NCBI GenBank assembly: GCA_021773815.1
Contig: JAJFJS010000037.1
Span: 1 to 64,000, forward strand
Length of the DNA stretch: 64,000 nucleotides
Direction: 5' to 3'
Origin: Gammaproteobacteria bacterium
GTDB lineage: Bacteria > Pseudomonadota > Gammaproteobacteria > Steroidobacterales > GCA-2729495
Below, piece after piece: positions 18,239-27,373 of this stretch. The translations under genes and the position numbers were made by a program. Each line of letters begins with the position of its first letter. The first letter of the stretch is position 1. The notes beneath the pieces are model-generated. The model worked only from the letters and a program-made list of their open reading frames with translations, did not search any database and was not told where the DNA came from.

Positions 18239-18264
18239 CTACTCACAACAACAGGGGAGATGAC

Positions 18265-18909
18265 ATGAAAATAATGAATAAAAAACTAATGCTGTTGGCC
18301 GGACTGATGACGCTGACCATAACAAGCTCGGCCTACGGGTCCACCGAAGGGCTGGCGCCGGTACTACCCGCCGTTGGTCAGGGTCAGAAACCATTGGGCA
18401 TTGATAACTGCCCGGTGATGAAGAGATATAAGGGCAACGATCGCCGTGTCGAGATCATCGTCGACAAGTTTGGCAACATTTACCTCGACTCCCACGACAA
18501 GCAAAAGGATTTCTGGCACAAAGACACCCTGAGCTGGAAGATATTAACCACTCCATTCCAGCGGACGGCTAAAGGTACGGGTGCGGAAATTGAAGAGTAT
18601 GAAATTCAGTTCAGGACAGAAATCCCCGATTGCGCGCTTAGTCCTGATGCCCCGCAAGCCTGGCCCTGCGATCCTCAGGGTAATAAAAATAATTGGAAAA
18701 ACGGAAATTCGGGCAAATACAAAGGCAATCAAAAGATTTCCTGCAAGATTCGACCTGACGGGGCCCCAGGACATGAAGGCGCCACTAAATGGGATTACTG
18801 TTACGACATCAAAGTCACGACCAAGAGTGGAGATATAATTAATGTGGATCCGGTCGGCGGCGGCAATGGCTGCGGCGGCTGCCACCTTACGGAGAAGATC
18901 CCCCAATAG
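18265..18909 (+). CDS. Secreted protein with C-terminal CxxCH motif, function unknown
   Basis: I do not recognise this 214-residue protein. It has a signal peptide (MNKKLMLLAGLMTLTITSSA) and eight cysteines in the mature part. Its C-terminus, GGGNGCGGCHLTEKIP then Q, contains a CGGCH motif that could attach a c-type heme, although a single terminal CxxCH may also bind metal or form a disulfide. The middle is Lys/Asn/Gly-rich (GNKNNWKNGNSGKYKGN). The start at ATG 18265 is chosen for its AGGGGAG ribosome binding site. It follows the membrane regulator gene closely and is followed by a strong terminator, so the two genes form one unit. Confidence 0.65.
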   Translation: MKIMNKKLMLLAGLMTLTITSSAYGSTEGLAPVLPAVGQGQKPLGIDNCPVMKRYKGNDRRVEIIVDKFGNIYLDSHDKQKDFWHKDTLSWKILTTPFQRTAKGTGAEIEEYEIQFRTEIPDCALSPDAPQAWPCDPQGNKNNWKNGNSGKYKGNQKISCKIRPDGAPGHEGATKWDYCYDIKVTTKSGDIINVDPVGGGNGCGGCHLTEKIPQ

Positions 18910-18947
18910 AGATAATCCCTGAGTTTCAGCCAACTGGCTTATTCGAT

Positions 18948-18999
18948 AGCCTGGGGTATCACGGCTCAGTCACCGGGGCACCCCAGGCTGATTTTTTTC
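18948..18999 (+). terminator. Rho-independent terminator of the regulator/secreted-protein unit
   Basis: A 10-bp perfect stem (AGCCTGGGGT / ACCCCAGGCT) with a 22-base loop is followed by GATTTTTTTC. It lies about 40 bases after the secreted-protein stop. Confidence 0.8.
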
Positions 19000-19171
19000 T
19001 ACAGTAAACTTTTTTGGTCAATAATGACCATTATTGGCAAATTCCATACAAAAAGCGGTTTTTGCCGGCAATAAAACCCGTTTTTCCTCAGTTCTCAGAG
19101 CGCCCCGCTCGCGATCATTTCTCCCAAGCCCGACGAACGGGCCGAACGTCAACCCAGTCAGGAGAAATGTC

Positions 19172-19276
19172 ATGTTCCAGAAAATCTACGAAATCGTTAC
19201 GCAGTGCTCGATCTACTTCATCATCGTGCTGGCCTACTCGTACAGCCTCTATCAAGTCGGGTCACCGATGGCATGA
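19172..19276 (+). CDS. Possible 34-residue single-helix membrane peptide
   Basis: A good ribosome binding site (CAGGAGAAATGTC before ATG) precedes a 34-codon frame: MFQKIYEIVTQ followed by a hydrophobic helix (CSIYFIIVLAYSYSLYQV) and GSPMA. The spacing of the Shine-Dalgarno sequence and the single-helix shape support a real small protein. I know no family for it. It stands alone after the terminator at 18948-18999. Confidence 0.48.
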   Translation: MFQKIYEIVTQCSIYFIIVLAYSYSLYQVGSPMA

Positions 19277-19373
19277 AGCCAACCGAATGCAAAGAATCCC
19301 TGGCAATGTCAATGCGGACGACTCGATGAGCCTGCGGCTAATCCTCCAACATTGAGCCGCCCGGTTGGCATCA

Positions 19374-19439
19374 TGGGCAAAAATGGCTTGCCCATACATT
19401 CCAAAGCCGGAATACACCAATTCTTCGTGTATTCCGGCT
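19374..19439. other. Two consecutive hairpins in intergenic DNA
   Basis: TGGGCAA/TTGCCCA (19374-19394) is followed by a perfect 12-bp stem AGCCGGAATACA/TGTATTCCGGCT (19405-19439, 11-base loop). There is no T-run, so these are not classic terminators. The surrounding ~500 bases (19277-19774) contain no gene I can support. Confidence 0.5.
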
Positions 19440-19774
19440 GCCGGGGGCCTCATTCCTGCCCCATCAGCGTCTGCTTTTCCGGACGATTATTTCTTCGGAA
19501 ACATGAACCGGAACCGGATACGACTGGACCAGTCGCCGAGTAAGCCCCTTGCGGCTGCCTATTTGGCCACCCGGGCACGGCGGGTATTGGAGGCAAAACA
19601 CATCTGGTAACTGTTGTCCCGTTACACCATCTGAACCGGCAGGCCGGGTGGACACTTGCGCCGCATTCCTGGCATGGATGATGCCCTTCAAAAAATCACC
19701 AAGTTTCACTACAGTCGGCCCCGGTTGCGACCCAAAGATAGCCCCTGAATAACCGGTTTTTACTCTGACCCCAT

Positions 19775-20158
19775 TTATTGGATTACTTTTGCTACGCCAG
19801 AAAAAAATCCGGATACATAAGAAATCATCCAAAAGCCCCACACCATTATCGAAATCCTATGGAAATTTGTGATTGAACGATCACTTTTATTGCGATAGGC
19901 CAACATCGCCCAAACAACGTGGATTGTCATTAAAGCAATAGAGATAAAACCAAGGATCGCGTGCCAGGTAAATACTATTCCACCAACACCGATATAGGTG
20001 AGTACTGTCGCTAAATAATCGGTAAAAAGACCAATCAGAAAAACATAAATATGCCAGAGTTTTAGACGCTTTGAAAACCACCCTGCCCACACGCTAACTG
20101 AATAAAATACTAGCGCAATTGTGAAAAGGACGATTCCCCATAATATTATTGCTGGCAT
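19775..20158 (-). CDS. HsmA-like (TIGR03987-type) small membrane protein
   Basis: A 127-residue protein with four membrane helices and family-typical features: an N-terminal helix IILWGIVLFTIALVFYSVSV, RLKLWHIYVFLIGLFTDYLA, a central FTWHAILGFISIALMTIHVV and a final NFHRISIMVWGFWMISYVSG. Conserved histidines in the helices (LWH, TWH, TIH, FH) could bind heme or metal. CAGGAG precedes ATG 20158. It has no close same-strand neighbour and no known activity. Confidence 0.65.
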   Translation of the reverse strand: MPAIILWGIVLFTIALVFYSVSVWAGWFSKRLKLWHIYVFLIGLFTDYLATVLTYIGVGGIVFTWHAILGFISIALMTIHVVWAMLAYRNKSDRSITNFHRISIMVWGFWMISYVSGFFSGVAKVIQ

Positions 20159-20525
20159 GTAATGCTCCTGAAATACATTTGAATAGTAGTCTTAGGTTCT
20201 GAAGATTTTGATTCGCACGAAAGTTAACCCGGGTGATGCTCCAGAGAGCAACCCGATCACAAGGAAAAGGATGGAAACTGTCCGAACAACTATCGATTAA
20301 TTCGTATTTTCGATCTTATGAAATATTATTCCCTCGGCAAAACTCCACCGGTGAAATCATATTTTTGATATGAGGTATAAGCACAGTAGGTGCGCACCCG
20401 TTTAAGGCAAGGTGATTTTATGCAATTGAGTCCTATAGCTGTGTCAACCGTAAGTTAATAGATAAGAATGCTATGCGATCGTCTGTGTTAGCTAACTGAT
20501 AATCATTCGTATACAAACAAATGAA
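20159..20525. other. Intergenic, AT-rich
   Basis: About 370 bases between the HsmA-like gene and the palindrome at 20526. No gene or recognisable site is seen. Confidence 0.4.
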
Positions 20526-20570
20526 AAAGGTGTCAGGTTTATTTAGAAGGAAAATAAACCTGACACCTTT
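20526..20570. repeat. 19-bp perfect inverted repeat (GGTGTCAGGTTTATTT-type)
   Basis: The arms (20526-20544 and 20552-20570) are perfectly complementary around a 7-base loop and begin AAAGGTGTCAGGTTT. The motif is of the kind dispersed in many gammaproteobacterial genomes beside or away from REP-type Y1 transposases. A decayed cousin with AAAGGTGTCA and TTTATTT occurs at about 21850. It lies 25 bases upstream of the next gene and could also act as a bidirectional terminator. Confidence 0.75.
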
Positions 20571-20594
20571 ATCGTTATCCAAACGGGGTTTTCC

Positions 20595-21800
20595 TTGGTA
20601 AGGCCGCCATATATTGTGAAAAATCGCTCCGCAATCCATGCATCCCAATCGCAATGGGCTAATTTGCTGCGGCAGCGGGCGCTCGACTTACCGGTCAGCC
20701 ACGATCTCGACAAGCTGCTGAATCGGTATCGTCGTCACGGCCGCTTCTATGCCGACAGAATCGGTACCGCAGATGCGTGGACACAAGTCCGGCCGTTGGA
20801 GAAACCGGAGCTGGCCCTCATTCCCCTCGATCCCGCAACGCCGACCAGAGAGGCGCGAACCTCCGGCACCAGCGGACTGCAGGTCACGATTCACAATAGC
20901 CGGCGCGAACGTGAGTTTCGCCGGGCGCTTCTCTACAGGCCGCAGATTTTCTATGACCTGCCGGAGTCCGTGACGCAGGTCGTATTCGTCGACGGTCGCT
21001 GGTGTGCCGACCCGAACATGAGTCCCAAGGAGTTCACTTTTGCCGGGCGCCACTATCGCACCTGGTTTACCGGCGCCAGCGCGGAACCGGCGGCCATCCT
21101 GAACCTGCTTGAGACGCTGCGGCCCCAGCTGATTCGAGGCATAGCCAGTGGCATCGTTCGGTTTATCGGTGAGTCACAACGCTCGCTCGATCACATCGGG
21201 GTCAGCATCATCGGACCGGGCGGAGAATTTCTGACCAACGAGTGGCGGAACTTGATGGAACAGGCGTTCGGCGCAACGGTGCTGGATCGATATGGCTCGA
21301 CCGAGACCGGCGCGATCGCCTGGCAATGCCCACATTGTCATCGCTATCACGCCAATACTGACGAAATCATATTGGAAGCGGACCCCGCAGGCCTGATTGC
21401 GACACCATTGTTTGTTTCATCGCAACCGCTATTGCGTTATCGCCTCGGCGACATCGTCACGTTCGACAATGAGAGAACTGATTGCCTCGTGCAACTGCCG
21501 ACGATCACGATTAATGTGGCCCGTCGCGACGACTGGATCATCGACGGCGCGGGTCGGAGGATATCGCCGCTGAGCTTTCAATTTGAACAGGTACCGCACC
21601 TGACGGCATGGCGACTTCATCAACTCATCGACGGGTCACTGCATCTGTTTTTCGATTCGGACCGACCGGAGATCGCAAGGCAGATGCTCGTTCAACATCT
21701 CGCCGAGGCTGTGCCGGACCGGCCGTACCGGATCACCCGGGGCATCTGGAAGCTGGATCGGCCCGGTAAATTCAAACGCGTCAGCTCGGATCTTGCCTGA
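20595..21800 (+). CDS. PaaK-like adenylate-forming enzyme (acyl-CoA ligase family)
   Basis: A ~400-residue ANL-superfamily protein closest in layout to phenylacetate-CoA ligase and coenzyme F390 synthetase. The phosphate-binding loop is ARTSGTSGLQ and the adenine region is VLDRYGSTETGAIAWQCPHC. A strand follows with DEIILE, and RYRLGDIVTF holds the ribose-binding Asp. The C-terminal subdomain ends with KLDRPGKFKRV, which supplies the catalytic Lys. Substrate is unknown. The start is uncertain: TTG 20595 or GTG 20616 are in frame, the next ATG is far inside. It stands alone between repeat-bearing spacers. Confidence 0.75.
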   Translation: MVRPPYIVKNRSAIHASQSQWANLLRQRALDLPVSHDLDKLLNRYRRHGRFYADRIGTADAWTQVRPLEKPELALIPLDPATPTREARTSGTSGLQVTIHNSRREREFRRALLYRPQIFYDLPESVTQVVFVDGRWCADPNMSPKEFTFAGRHYRTWFTGASAEPAAILNLLETLRPQLIRGIASGIVRFIGESQRSLDHIGVSIIGPGGEFLTNEWRNLMEQAFGATVLDRYGSTETGAIAWQCPHCHRYHANTDEIILEADPAGLIATPLFVSSQPLLRYRLGDIVTFDNERTDCLVQLPTITINVARRDDWIIDGAGRRISPLSFQFEQVPHLTAWRLHQLIDGSLHLFFDSDRPEIARQMLVQHLAEAVPDRPYRITRGIWKLDRPGKFKRVSSDLA

Positions 21801-22077
21801 GTCAATTTCTCGACGCATTCCATGCAGCGCGTGTCGGTAATAATCCGTAAAGGTGTCAAATTTATTTGACCTGTCTTTAGGCAAGTTATTTCATGGCTAA
21901 TTCGGCAACCGATCAAATATTGTTAACAGGCGATTACTGAAACCGTCCTTCCATGCCACGTTATCCCCGCCAGTTTATCTCAGGCATGCCGCTACACGTC
22001 GTATAACGGGGTCCCGCAATTTTTCCCTACTGACCATTCTGAATTTTGTGCGAGAGAAGGTAAGCGCTTGATTATGT

Positions 22078-22295
22078 TGGTGGTGATGGGTGGGCTTTGA
22101 GTGACACCCTCTATGTGGACATGCTCTGCGCGACCGAAAAGATTTGCAGCGGAACTCATGCCCGGAAAACCATTGGTTTTTTGGGCGAACCACCGACCCC
22201 GGCATTTCGATGTGCAGGGATCATAAGTGCCGCAGAGACCATGGATGACCGAGAGCGGCGCGAGCGCGGCAGAATATTTGTAAGTAATTGTTTTA
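22078..22295 (-). repeat. tRNA-Met-derived dispersed repeat, copy 2
   Basis: It begins with the full CCA-end complement and acceptor/T-stem strand of tRNA-Met (TGGTGGTGATGGGTGG...) and carries the same ~95-base insert (GTGACACCC ... GCCCGGAAAACCATTGG). It resumes with CCACCGACCCCGGCATT and then diverges from the tRNA. A further ~95 bases (GTGCAGGGAT ... GCGGCGCGAG) are shared with copy 3 but not with copy 1. The right arm of the palindrome has decayed. It lies about 340 bases before the first gene of the carbohydrate cluster. The rest of 21801-22634 holds no gene. Confidence 0.85.
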
Positions 22296-22634
22296 ATTAA
22301 CAATCACCAAAGGGCGTCCATTGCTATGCACATGAATGTGACCGGAAAAGTGTCGCCGGATCAGCGCCGGACGCACAAACGTTAGTCGATCGAGAGGTGG
22401 CAGCGGTGCTTGCCTTTACACCGCACGCCCGAGCGGCGCCGCAAGGAATAAGCCCGGACAACTCCGAATCCCGCGCGTCTCCCGCAGCAACTTCAACGCG
22501 AAAAAATACACGATGTAACGGCCTTGTCCCGCTTGCCTCCGAAAGCCCCTTTTCCCTTAGTGAACGATGGATCCGTCGACCCTGACTCTACCGGATTCAT
22601 GCTACTCTGAGCCAAGACATTCACATGCAGTTGA

Positions 22635-24995
22635 ATGGACCCTAGAAGCCAGATCAGCATGATGCCTGCCAAAAAATCAATTGCGCTCATCGGAAATTTC
22701 CTCCCCCGGCAATGTGGAATTGCCACCTTCACTTTTGATCTCGCCGCAGCAATTCTCGAGAACGACCCGACTATAGACTGTTCGATCGTGGCCATGAATG
22801 ACCGTCACGAGGGCTATGAATACCCGCCAGAGGTACGATTCCAGATCAGTCAGGATAATCTCAACGAGTACGGTCTCGCCGCCGGCTTCCTGAACTTGCG
22901 CGATCCGGATGTGGTTTGCCTGCAGCACGAATACGGCATATTTGGCGGCCAGCGGGGCAGCTTCATCATAGAGCTAGTGCAAGATCTTAAGAGTCCGTTG
23001 ATTACGACCCTGCACACGGTACTTAAAGATCCCTCGTCGCAAGAACGGAAAATCATTACGCAGCTTGCCGCCCTTTCCGATCGATTGGTCGTGATGAGCG
23101 AACGTGGTGCCGATTTTCTTCGTGACATTTACCATGTACCCGAACGCAAGATCGCTTTGATTCATCATGGAATTCCCGATGTGCCGTTTCTGGAATCCGA
23201 TCCGATCAAGAGCAAGGTGGTCGCAGACGGCAAAATCGTAGTTCTCACATTCGGACTGCTGTCCCCGGGTAAGGGTATCGAGTATATGGTCGATGCCTTA
23301 CCGGAAATTGTCAGCTCACATCCCGAGGTACTCTATTTTATCGTTGGCGCAACGCATCCGCATTTGAAAGCCGAGAGTGGCGAGGAATATCGCCTGAGCC
23401 TGCACCTTCGGGCAAAGGAGTTAGGCGTCGCCAAAAACATCGTCTTCCATGATCGCTTCCTGGAGCGTGATGAATTACTCGATATCATTCGGGCTGCAGA
23501 CATCTACGTTACCCCATACTTGAACGAAGCCCAGATAGTCTCCGGCACGCTGGCCTATGCCCTGGGAGCCGGCAAGGCGGTCGTATCGACTCCCTATTGG
23601 CATGCTCAGGAGATGCTGGCCGCCGAGCGCGGAAGGTTAGTTCCGTTTAAAGACCACGTCGCTTTGGCCCGCGAGGTCAACTATCTTCTGGACCATCCCG
23701 ACGAACGCCTCACGATGCGGCGGGCTGCCTATGAATACTGTCGACCGATGGTCATGAAGAAAATGGGCCGCCGCTATCTGGATTTGTTCGCCGATGCGAG
23801 ATCCCCACGTTCGAAGAAATCGGATATCGCTGTGCTGGATACCCTCAGTCAGCGCGAGCAGCGATTGCCGCAGGTCAACCTGAAACATCTGCGCGCAATG
23901 ACAGATGACACCGGCATACTGCAACATGCGAAATACACAATCCCGAACCGCGGGCACGGATACTGCGTCGATGACAACGCACGCGCGCTGATCGTCACGA
24001 CCAGGGCAAACGATCTGAATAGAACCGACGCTAGCGTGGCGGATTTGTCCGCTGTCTACCTGAGCTTCCTCGACGACGCATTCAATCCGGACAACGGCAG
24101 ATTTCGCAACTTCATGAGCTACGAGCGTCAGTGGCTCGAGGAAGTCGGCTCAGAGGATTCTCACGGCCGAGCGCTATGGGCGCTGGGCATAAAGGCAGGC
24201 TGGGGGCGTCGCAGCGGACAGGTCGCTCTCGCGACGGAACTCTTTAACAACGCGCTGCCCGCACTGGACACTTTTAGCGATTCCCGCGCGATCGCGTTTC
24301 CTATTCTGGGCATCCAGGCATACCTGCGGCGCAACGACGGTGACCAGCGCGCCTGGGAGATCCTGCGATCGCTTGGCGACAGGCTCACCAGCCGCTTTAC
24401 ACAATACGCCACCAACGACTGGAATTGGCACGAAGATCATTTAACCTACGACAATGCTCGTTTGCCGCAGGCACTCATGGCCTGTGGTCGGGCCACACAA
24501 AATAGCGACATGGTTGCCCTCGGTCTGGATGTCCTCAAGTGGCTGCGTGACGTTCAGCTCGATCCGTCCAACCGATGCTTTGCCCCGGTTGGCAACGAGG
24601 GCTGGTTCCCGAAGTCAGGCGCCAAAGCCCGATACGCACAGCAGCCCCTGGAGGCTGCCGCCATGATCGGCGCCAGCATTGAAGCGTATGAATGCACCCA
24701 CAGCGAGGAATGGGTTGACCTGGCCACCACGTGCTTCAACTGGCACCTGGGCAAGAACGACCAACAACTGCAAATTTACGATCACGCCAGCGGCGGCTGC
24801 CGGGACGGACTCCAGCGAGACGGCGTCAATGAAAACCAGGGAGCAGAATCAACACTGTCTTACATACTCTCACTGCTCGCCATTTATAATCTCCGAGGTT
24901 TAACGACCAAGCAAAGAGGTGTAGAAGAAGCGGAGTTCGAAAACCATTCGGTTGACAGCTCCGGACTGCGACTCAAGGTTATTGACTTGCTTTGA
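22635..24995 (+). CDS. GT4 glycosyltransferase fused to an (alpha/alpha)-barrel-like domain
   Basis: A 786-residue two-domain protein. Residues ~8-385 form a GT-B glycosyltransferase of family 4: an N-terminal SIALIGNFLPRQCGIATFTF loop, VVCLQHEYGIFGG, and the donor-binding half with VLTFGLLSPGKGIEYMVDAL, DIIRAADIYVTPYLNEAQIV and SGTLAYALGAGKAVVSTPYW. Residues ~420-770 form an all-helical domain with GYCVDDNARALI, SEDSHGRALWALG, WNWHEDHLTYDNARLPQALM, and GWFPKSGAKARYAQQPLEAA. This resembles (alpha/alpha)6 glycosidase folds. The fusion suggests a sugar transferase combined with a glycan-binding or trimming module. The start could be ATG 22635, or 22659/22662. It opens the cluster on the plus strand. 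Confidence 0.82.
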   Translation: MDPRSQISMMPAKKSIALIGNFLPRQCGIATFTFDLAAAILENDPTIDCSIVAMNDRHEGYEYPPEVRFQISQDNLNEYGLAAGFLNLRDPDVVCLQHEYGIFGGQRGSFIIELVQDLKSPLITTLHTVLKDPSSQERKIITQLAALSDRLVVMSERGADFLRDIYHVPERKIALIHHGIPDVPFLESDPIKSKVVADGKIVVLTFGLLSPGKGIEYMVDALPEIVSSHPEVLYFIVGATHPHLKAESGEEYRLSLHLRAKELGVAKNIVFHDRFLERDELLDIIRAADIYVTPYLNEAQIVSGTLAYALGAGKAVVSTPYWHAQEMLAAERGRLVPFKDHVALAREVNYLLDHPDERLTMRRAAYEYCRPMVMKKMGRRYLDLFADARSPRSKKSDIAVLDTLSQREQRLPQVNLKHLRAMTDDTGILQHAKYTIPNRGHGYCVDDNARALIVTTRANDLNRTDASVADLSAVYLSFLDDAFNPDNGRFRNFMSYERQWLEEVGSEDSHGRALWALGIKAGWGRRSGQVALATELFNNALPALDTFSDSRAIAFPILGIQAYLRRNDGDQRAWEILRSLGDRLTSRFTQYATNDWNWHEDHLTYDNARLPQALMACGRATQNSDMVALGLDVLKWLRDVQLDPSNRCFAPVGNEGWFPKSGAKARYAQQPLEAAAMIGASIEAYECTHSEEWVDLATTCFNWHLGKNDQQLQIYDHASGGCRDGLQRDGVNENQGAESTLSYILSLLAIYNLRGLTTKQRGVEEAEFENHSVDSSGLRLKVIDLL

Positions 24996-25017
24996 GCCGC
25001 GACAATTACGCCGAACC

Positions 25018-26226
25018 TCAATGCTGATCGGCGTCGCGGATATCCTCGAAGAATGGCGTACTCTTGCGTTCCACGCACGCCGCTGCGTACAGGTACATCG
25101 CGGCCGACCAGCTCTGCCAGTCACAGCCCATGGGCTCACCGGTTTGCGCCTTGATCCACTCATTGAAACCCCAGGTCAGGGAATCCCGGCGATGCAAGCG
25201 GACGAGGTCCGTCAGAGCCGAAAGTTTACGGCGTGCGAGGCCATGGCGGCCAGCGGCCACACAGGTCGCCACATGCAATCCAGAGATGAAGGGCCAGATG
25301 CCGCCGTTGTGGTATTCACCCGCCTGATTAAATTCCTCGTACCTCGGTCGCCAGTCGGGGTCGTCGCCGCGTATGTATGGCAGCAGGCATGGAGACAAAT
25401 CGACGCCAAGCTCACCTTGCTCCCGCAATGCATCGCATTCGCCTTCCAGCCACCGGATGAGTTCCCGTCGGCGACTCCTGGAAGCAAGGCCCGTGAGCGC
25501 CGCCAGACAGTTGCCCAGAAGATCGAAGCGTTCGTTGTTGTAAACCTTATATGAGTACATCGCAAAATAAGGTTTTGCGCGCACGACAAGCCCCTCGTGG
25601 ATGTGATGATTGCCGACATCCCGCCGAACATCAAAACGGTTCACCAGAGCGCGAAGCGTATCCGCCTCCTCTTCCTGACCGTAAAGTTTCAGATAGGCGT
25701 AAACCAGGCTGTTCACATACAAGCCATAGCCCAACACCCAGTGCTCATCCCGCCAGTCACTGGTGGGGAGCTGCCCTACCATCACCGAATCATCCGGACT
25801 CTGGTACAGCATCCAGGTCAAAGCCTTTTGGACCGCGCCACGGAGGAAATCTTTTTCACCAGTGGCTCGTCGGTACAGAGCGACGGCGATCAGGAACAAG
25901 GGCGTCGTATCGCTCGACCCGAGGTTACCGGGGTCGTGCACCATCGAAGGAATGTGACCGCGCCGGGTCTGATTCTGCGCCAGAACAGTGAGCGTGCGGC
26001 CCAGTGTTTCGATGAGTTCCTCGTTGTCGCTGACAAGAACTCCGAAAGCAGAAAGCATGAGGTCGCGGGTGTAGGGTTCCGGGTAACCCCATCCGGCCGT
26101 GCGGGGCAGACCATCAACGGGCCCCCGCGCATTGTGCAGCAGCACCTCGACAGCAGCCAGCTTCGCCTGCTGAACCGATTCCGGCAGCGAATCGCCGCGC
26201 TTGAGACTTTCAACTGCAGTCGTCAC
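25018..26226 (-). CDS. GH100/GDE-like (alpha/alpha)6 glycosidase
   Basis: A ~402-residue enzyme with an (alpha/alpha)6 pattern like amylo-alpha-1,6-glucosidases and neutral invertases. Markers are GWGYPEPYTRDLMLSAFGVL, DPGNLGSSDTTPLFLIAVAL, LPTSDWRDEHWVLGYGLYVN and GEYHNGGIWPFISGLHVATC. Acidic residues in these motifs are the likely catalytic ones. The start is taken as GTG 26226, four bases after the stop of the upstream GT4 gene; the longer reading to 26310 would overlap that gene by 80 bases. It is third in the minus-strand unit PIG-L, GT4, glycosidase. The sugar specificity is not determinable. Confidence 0.78.
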   Translation of the reverse strand: MTTAVESLKRGDSLPESVQQAKLAAVEVLLHNARGPVDGLPRTAGWGYPEPYTRDLMLSAFGVLVSDNEELIETLGRTLTVLAQNQTRRGHIPSMVHDPGNLGSSDTTPLFLIAVALYRRATGEKDFLRGAVQKALTWMLYQSPDDSVMVGQLPTSDWRDEHWVLGYGLYVNSLVYAYLKLYGQEEEADTLRALVNRFDVRRDVGNHHIHEGLVVRAKPYFAMYSYKVYNNERFDLLGNCLAALTGLASRSRRRELIRWLEGECDALREQGELGVDLSPCLLPYIRGDDPDWRPRYEEFNQAGEYHNGGIWPFISGLHVATCVAAGRHGLARRKLSALTDLVRLHRRDSLTWGFNEWIKAQTGEPMGCDWQSWSAAMYLYAAACVERKSTPFFEDIRDADQH

Positions 26227-26230
26227 GAGG

Positions 26231-27373
26231 TTAGTTAATTCCCAGTCGATCGTGGACGATTTCGGTAAAGCGTCTGGCGACAGTCCGATAGTCGTAACGC
26301 TCGACCACACGCTTGCGCCCGGCCTTACCCATGCGTTCCCGCAATTCCCGGTCTCGCATCAGCTCCAGCAAATGGCCGGCGATGTCATTAACGTTGGCGC
26401 GGTAGTCAGCCGTGCGAGGACGGGGAAAGACCACTCTGGAATTCTCCTCGAAACCCTGATCCTCGCCGAGTATCGCCTCGTTGATCTGGATTTCCTGCGC
26501 CACCCCGGCGAGGAATGCCGTCTCACCGTGGACCATGGTGTCAAGGAAAGCCATGGCGTTGATAGCAATTACAGGCTTCTCACAGGCATTCGCCTCCACC
26601 TGGATCATGCCGAAGCCTTCGAGGCGAGATGGCGCAGCATAGATATCGCAAGCCGCCAGCAGGTAGGGCATGATGTTTCGCGACAGGCGCCCGGTCGAGA
26701 TAGCCACATTCTTGTCAATCCCAAGATGTAACGCGAGCTGCATGTCGAGCAGATTCTGCTGCTCTGTGCGCGGCTGGGGCCAAACCTTGCATACGTATTT
26801 CCAGTCAGGCGCCTCCGAGTCGATTTTCGCGAGCGCCTGCATGACCTCCTGGGCACCTTTGGAGGCGGCATCGCCGCCCACCGTCAGAATCAGGAGCTGG
26901 TCATCGGCCACACCCAGCGTTTCGCGAATGGCGCGGACTTTTGGATCGTCCCGGTCCCGCGGAACGAAACGCTCGGTCTCGCAGCCGACCGGGAGCACCT
27001 CGATGAATTCGGGCCGTATTCCGTCGCGTACGTAGGTCTCCTTGACCCACGTCGAGGTCACGAGCATCAGCGGAAGATCATTCAGTACCTCATGGTAGTT
27101 GGCGATGTACCCATCCGCCACGAACCAGGGAACGGCAGTAATGCCATAGCGCTGGGGATGCTGAATCAGGTGCGGCGTGTGTCCCCAATAGCCAATGCCG
27201 ACGACGACGTCGGGTTGAAACCAGCGGTAATACCACTCCTTTTCCTGCGGCGCCTCGAAATGCGCCGCGTGGACATCTACGCCGAGCTCAGCCAGTCCGC
27301 GATACAGGAGATCTCCCTGCGTCGCAAGGCCACCCGGACTCGGGGGGTAGTCATAAAGAATCAAAGCCTTCAC
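26231..27373 (-). CDS. GT4-family glycosyltransferase
   Basis: A 380-residue GT-B glycosyltransferase. The N-terminal half opens MKALILYDYPPSPGGLATQG, where the glycine loop would contact acceptor or phosphate. The C-terminal half carries LLILTVGGDAASKGAQEVMQ, a central helix DIYAAPSRLEGFGMIQVEAN with the donor-binding E-x-F-G-x-x-x-x-E motif, and KPVIAINAMAFLD. No signal peptide or membrane helix is seen, so it is cytoplasmic. Its start overlaps the stop of the PIG-L gene (ATGA) and its stop is 4 bases from the glycosidase start, so the three are one tight operon. Confidence 0.88.
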   Translation of the reverse strand: MKALILYDYPPSPGGLATQGDLLYRGLAELGVDVHAAHFEAPQEKEWYYRWFQPDVVVGIGYWGHTPHLIQHPQRYGITAVPWFVADGYIANYHEVLNDLPLMLVTSTWVKETYVRDGIRPEFIEVLPVGCETERFVPRDRDDPKVRAIRETLGVADDQLLILTVGGDAASKGAQEVMQALAKIDSEAPDWKYVCKVWPQPRTEQQNLLDMQLALHLGIDKNVAISTGRLSRNIMPYLLAACDIYAAPSRLEGFGMIQVEANACEKPVIAINAMAFLDTMVHGETAFLAGVAQEIQINEAILGEDQGFEENSRVVFPRPRTADYRANVNDIAGHLLELMRDRELRERMGKAGRKRVVERYDYRTVARRFTEIVHDRLGIN

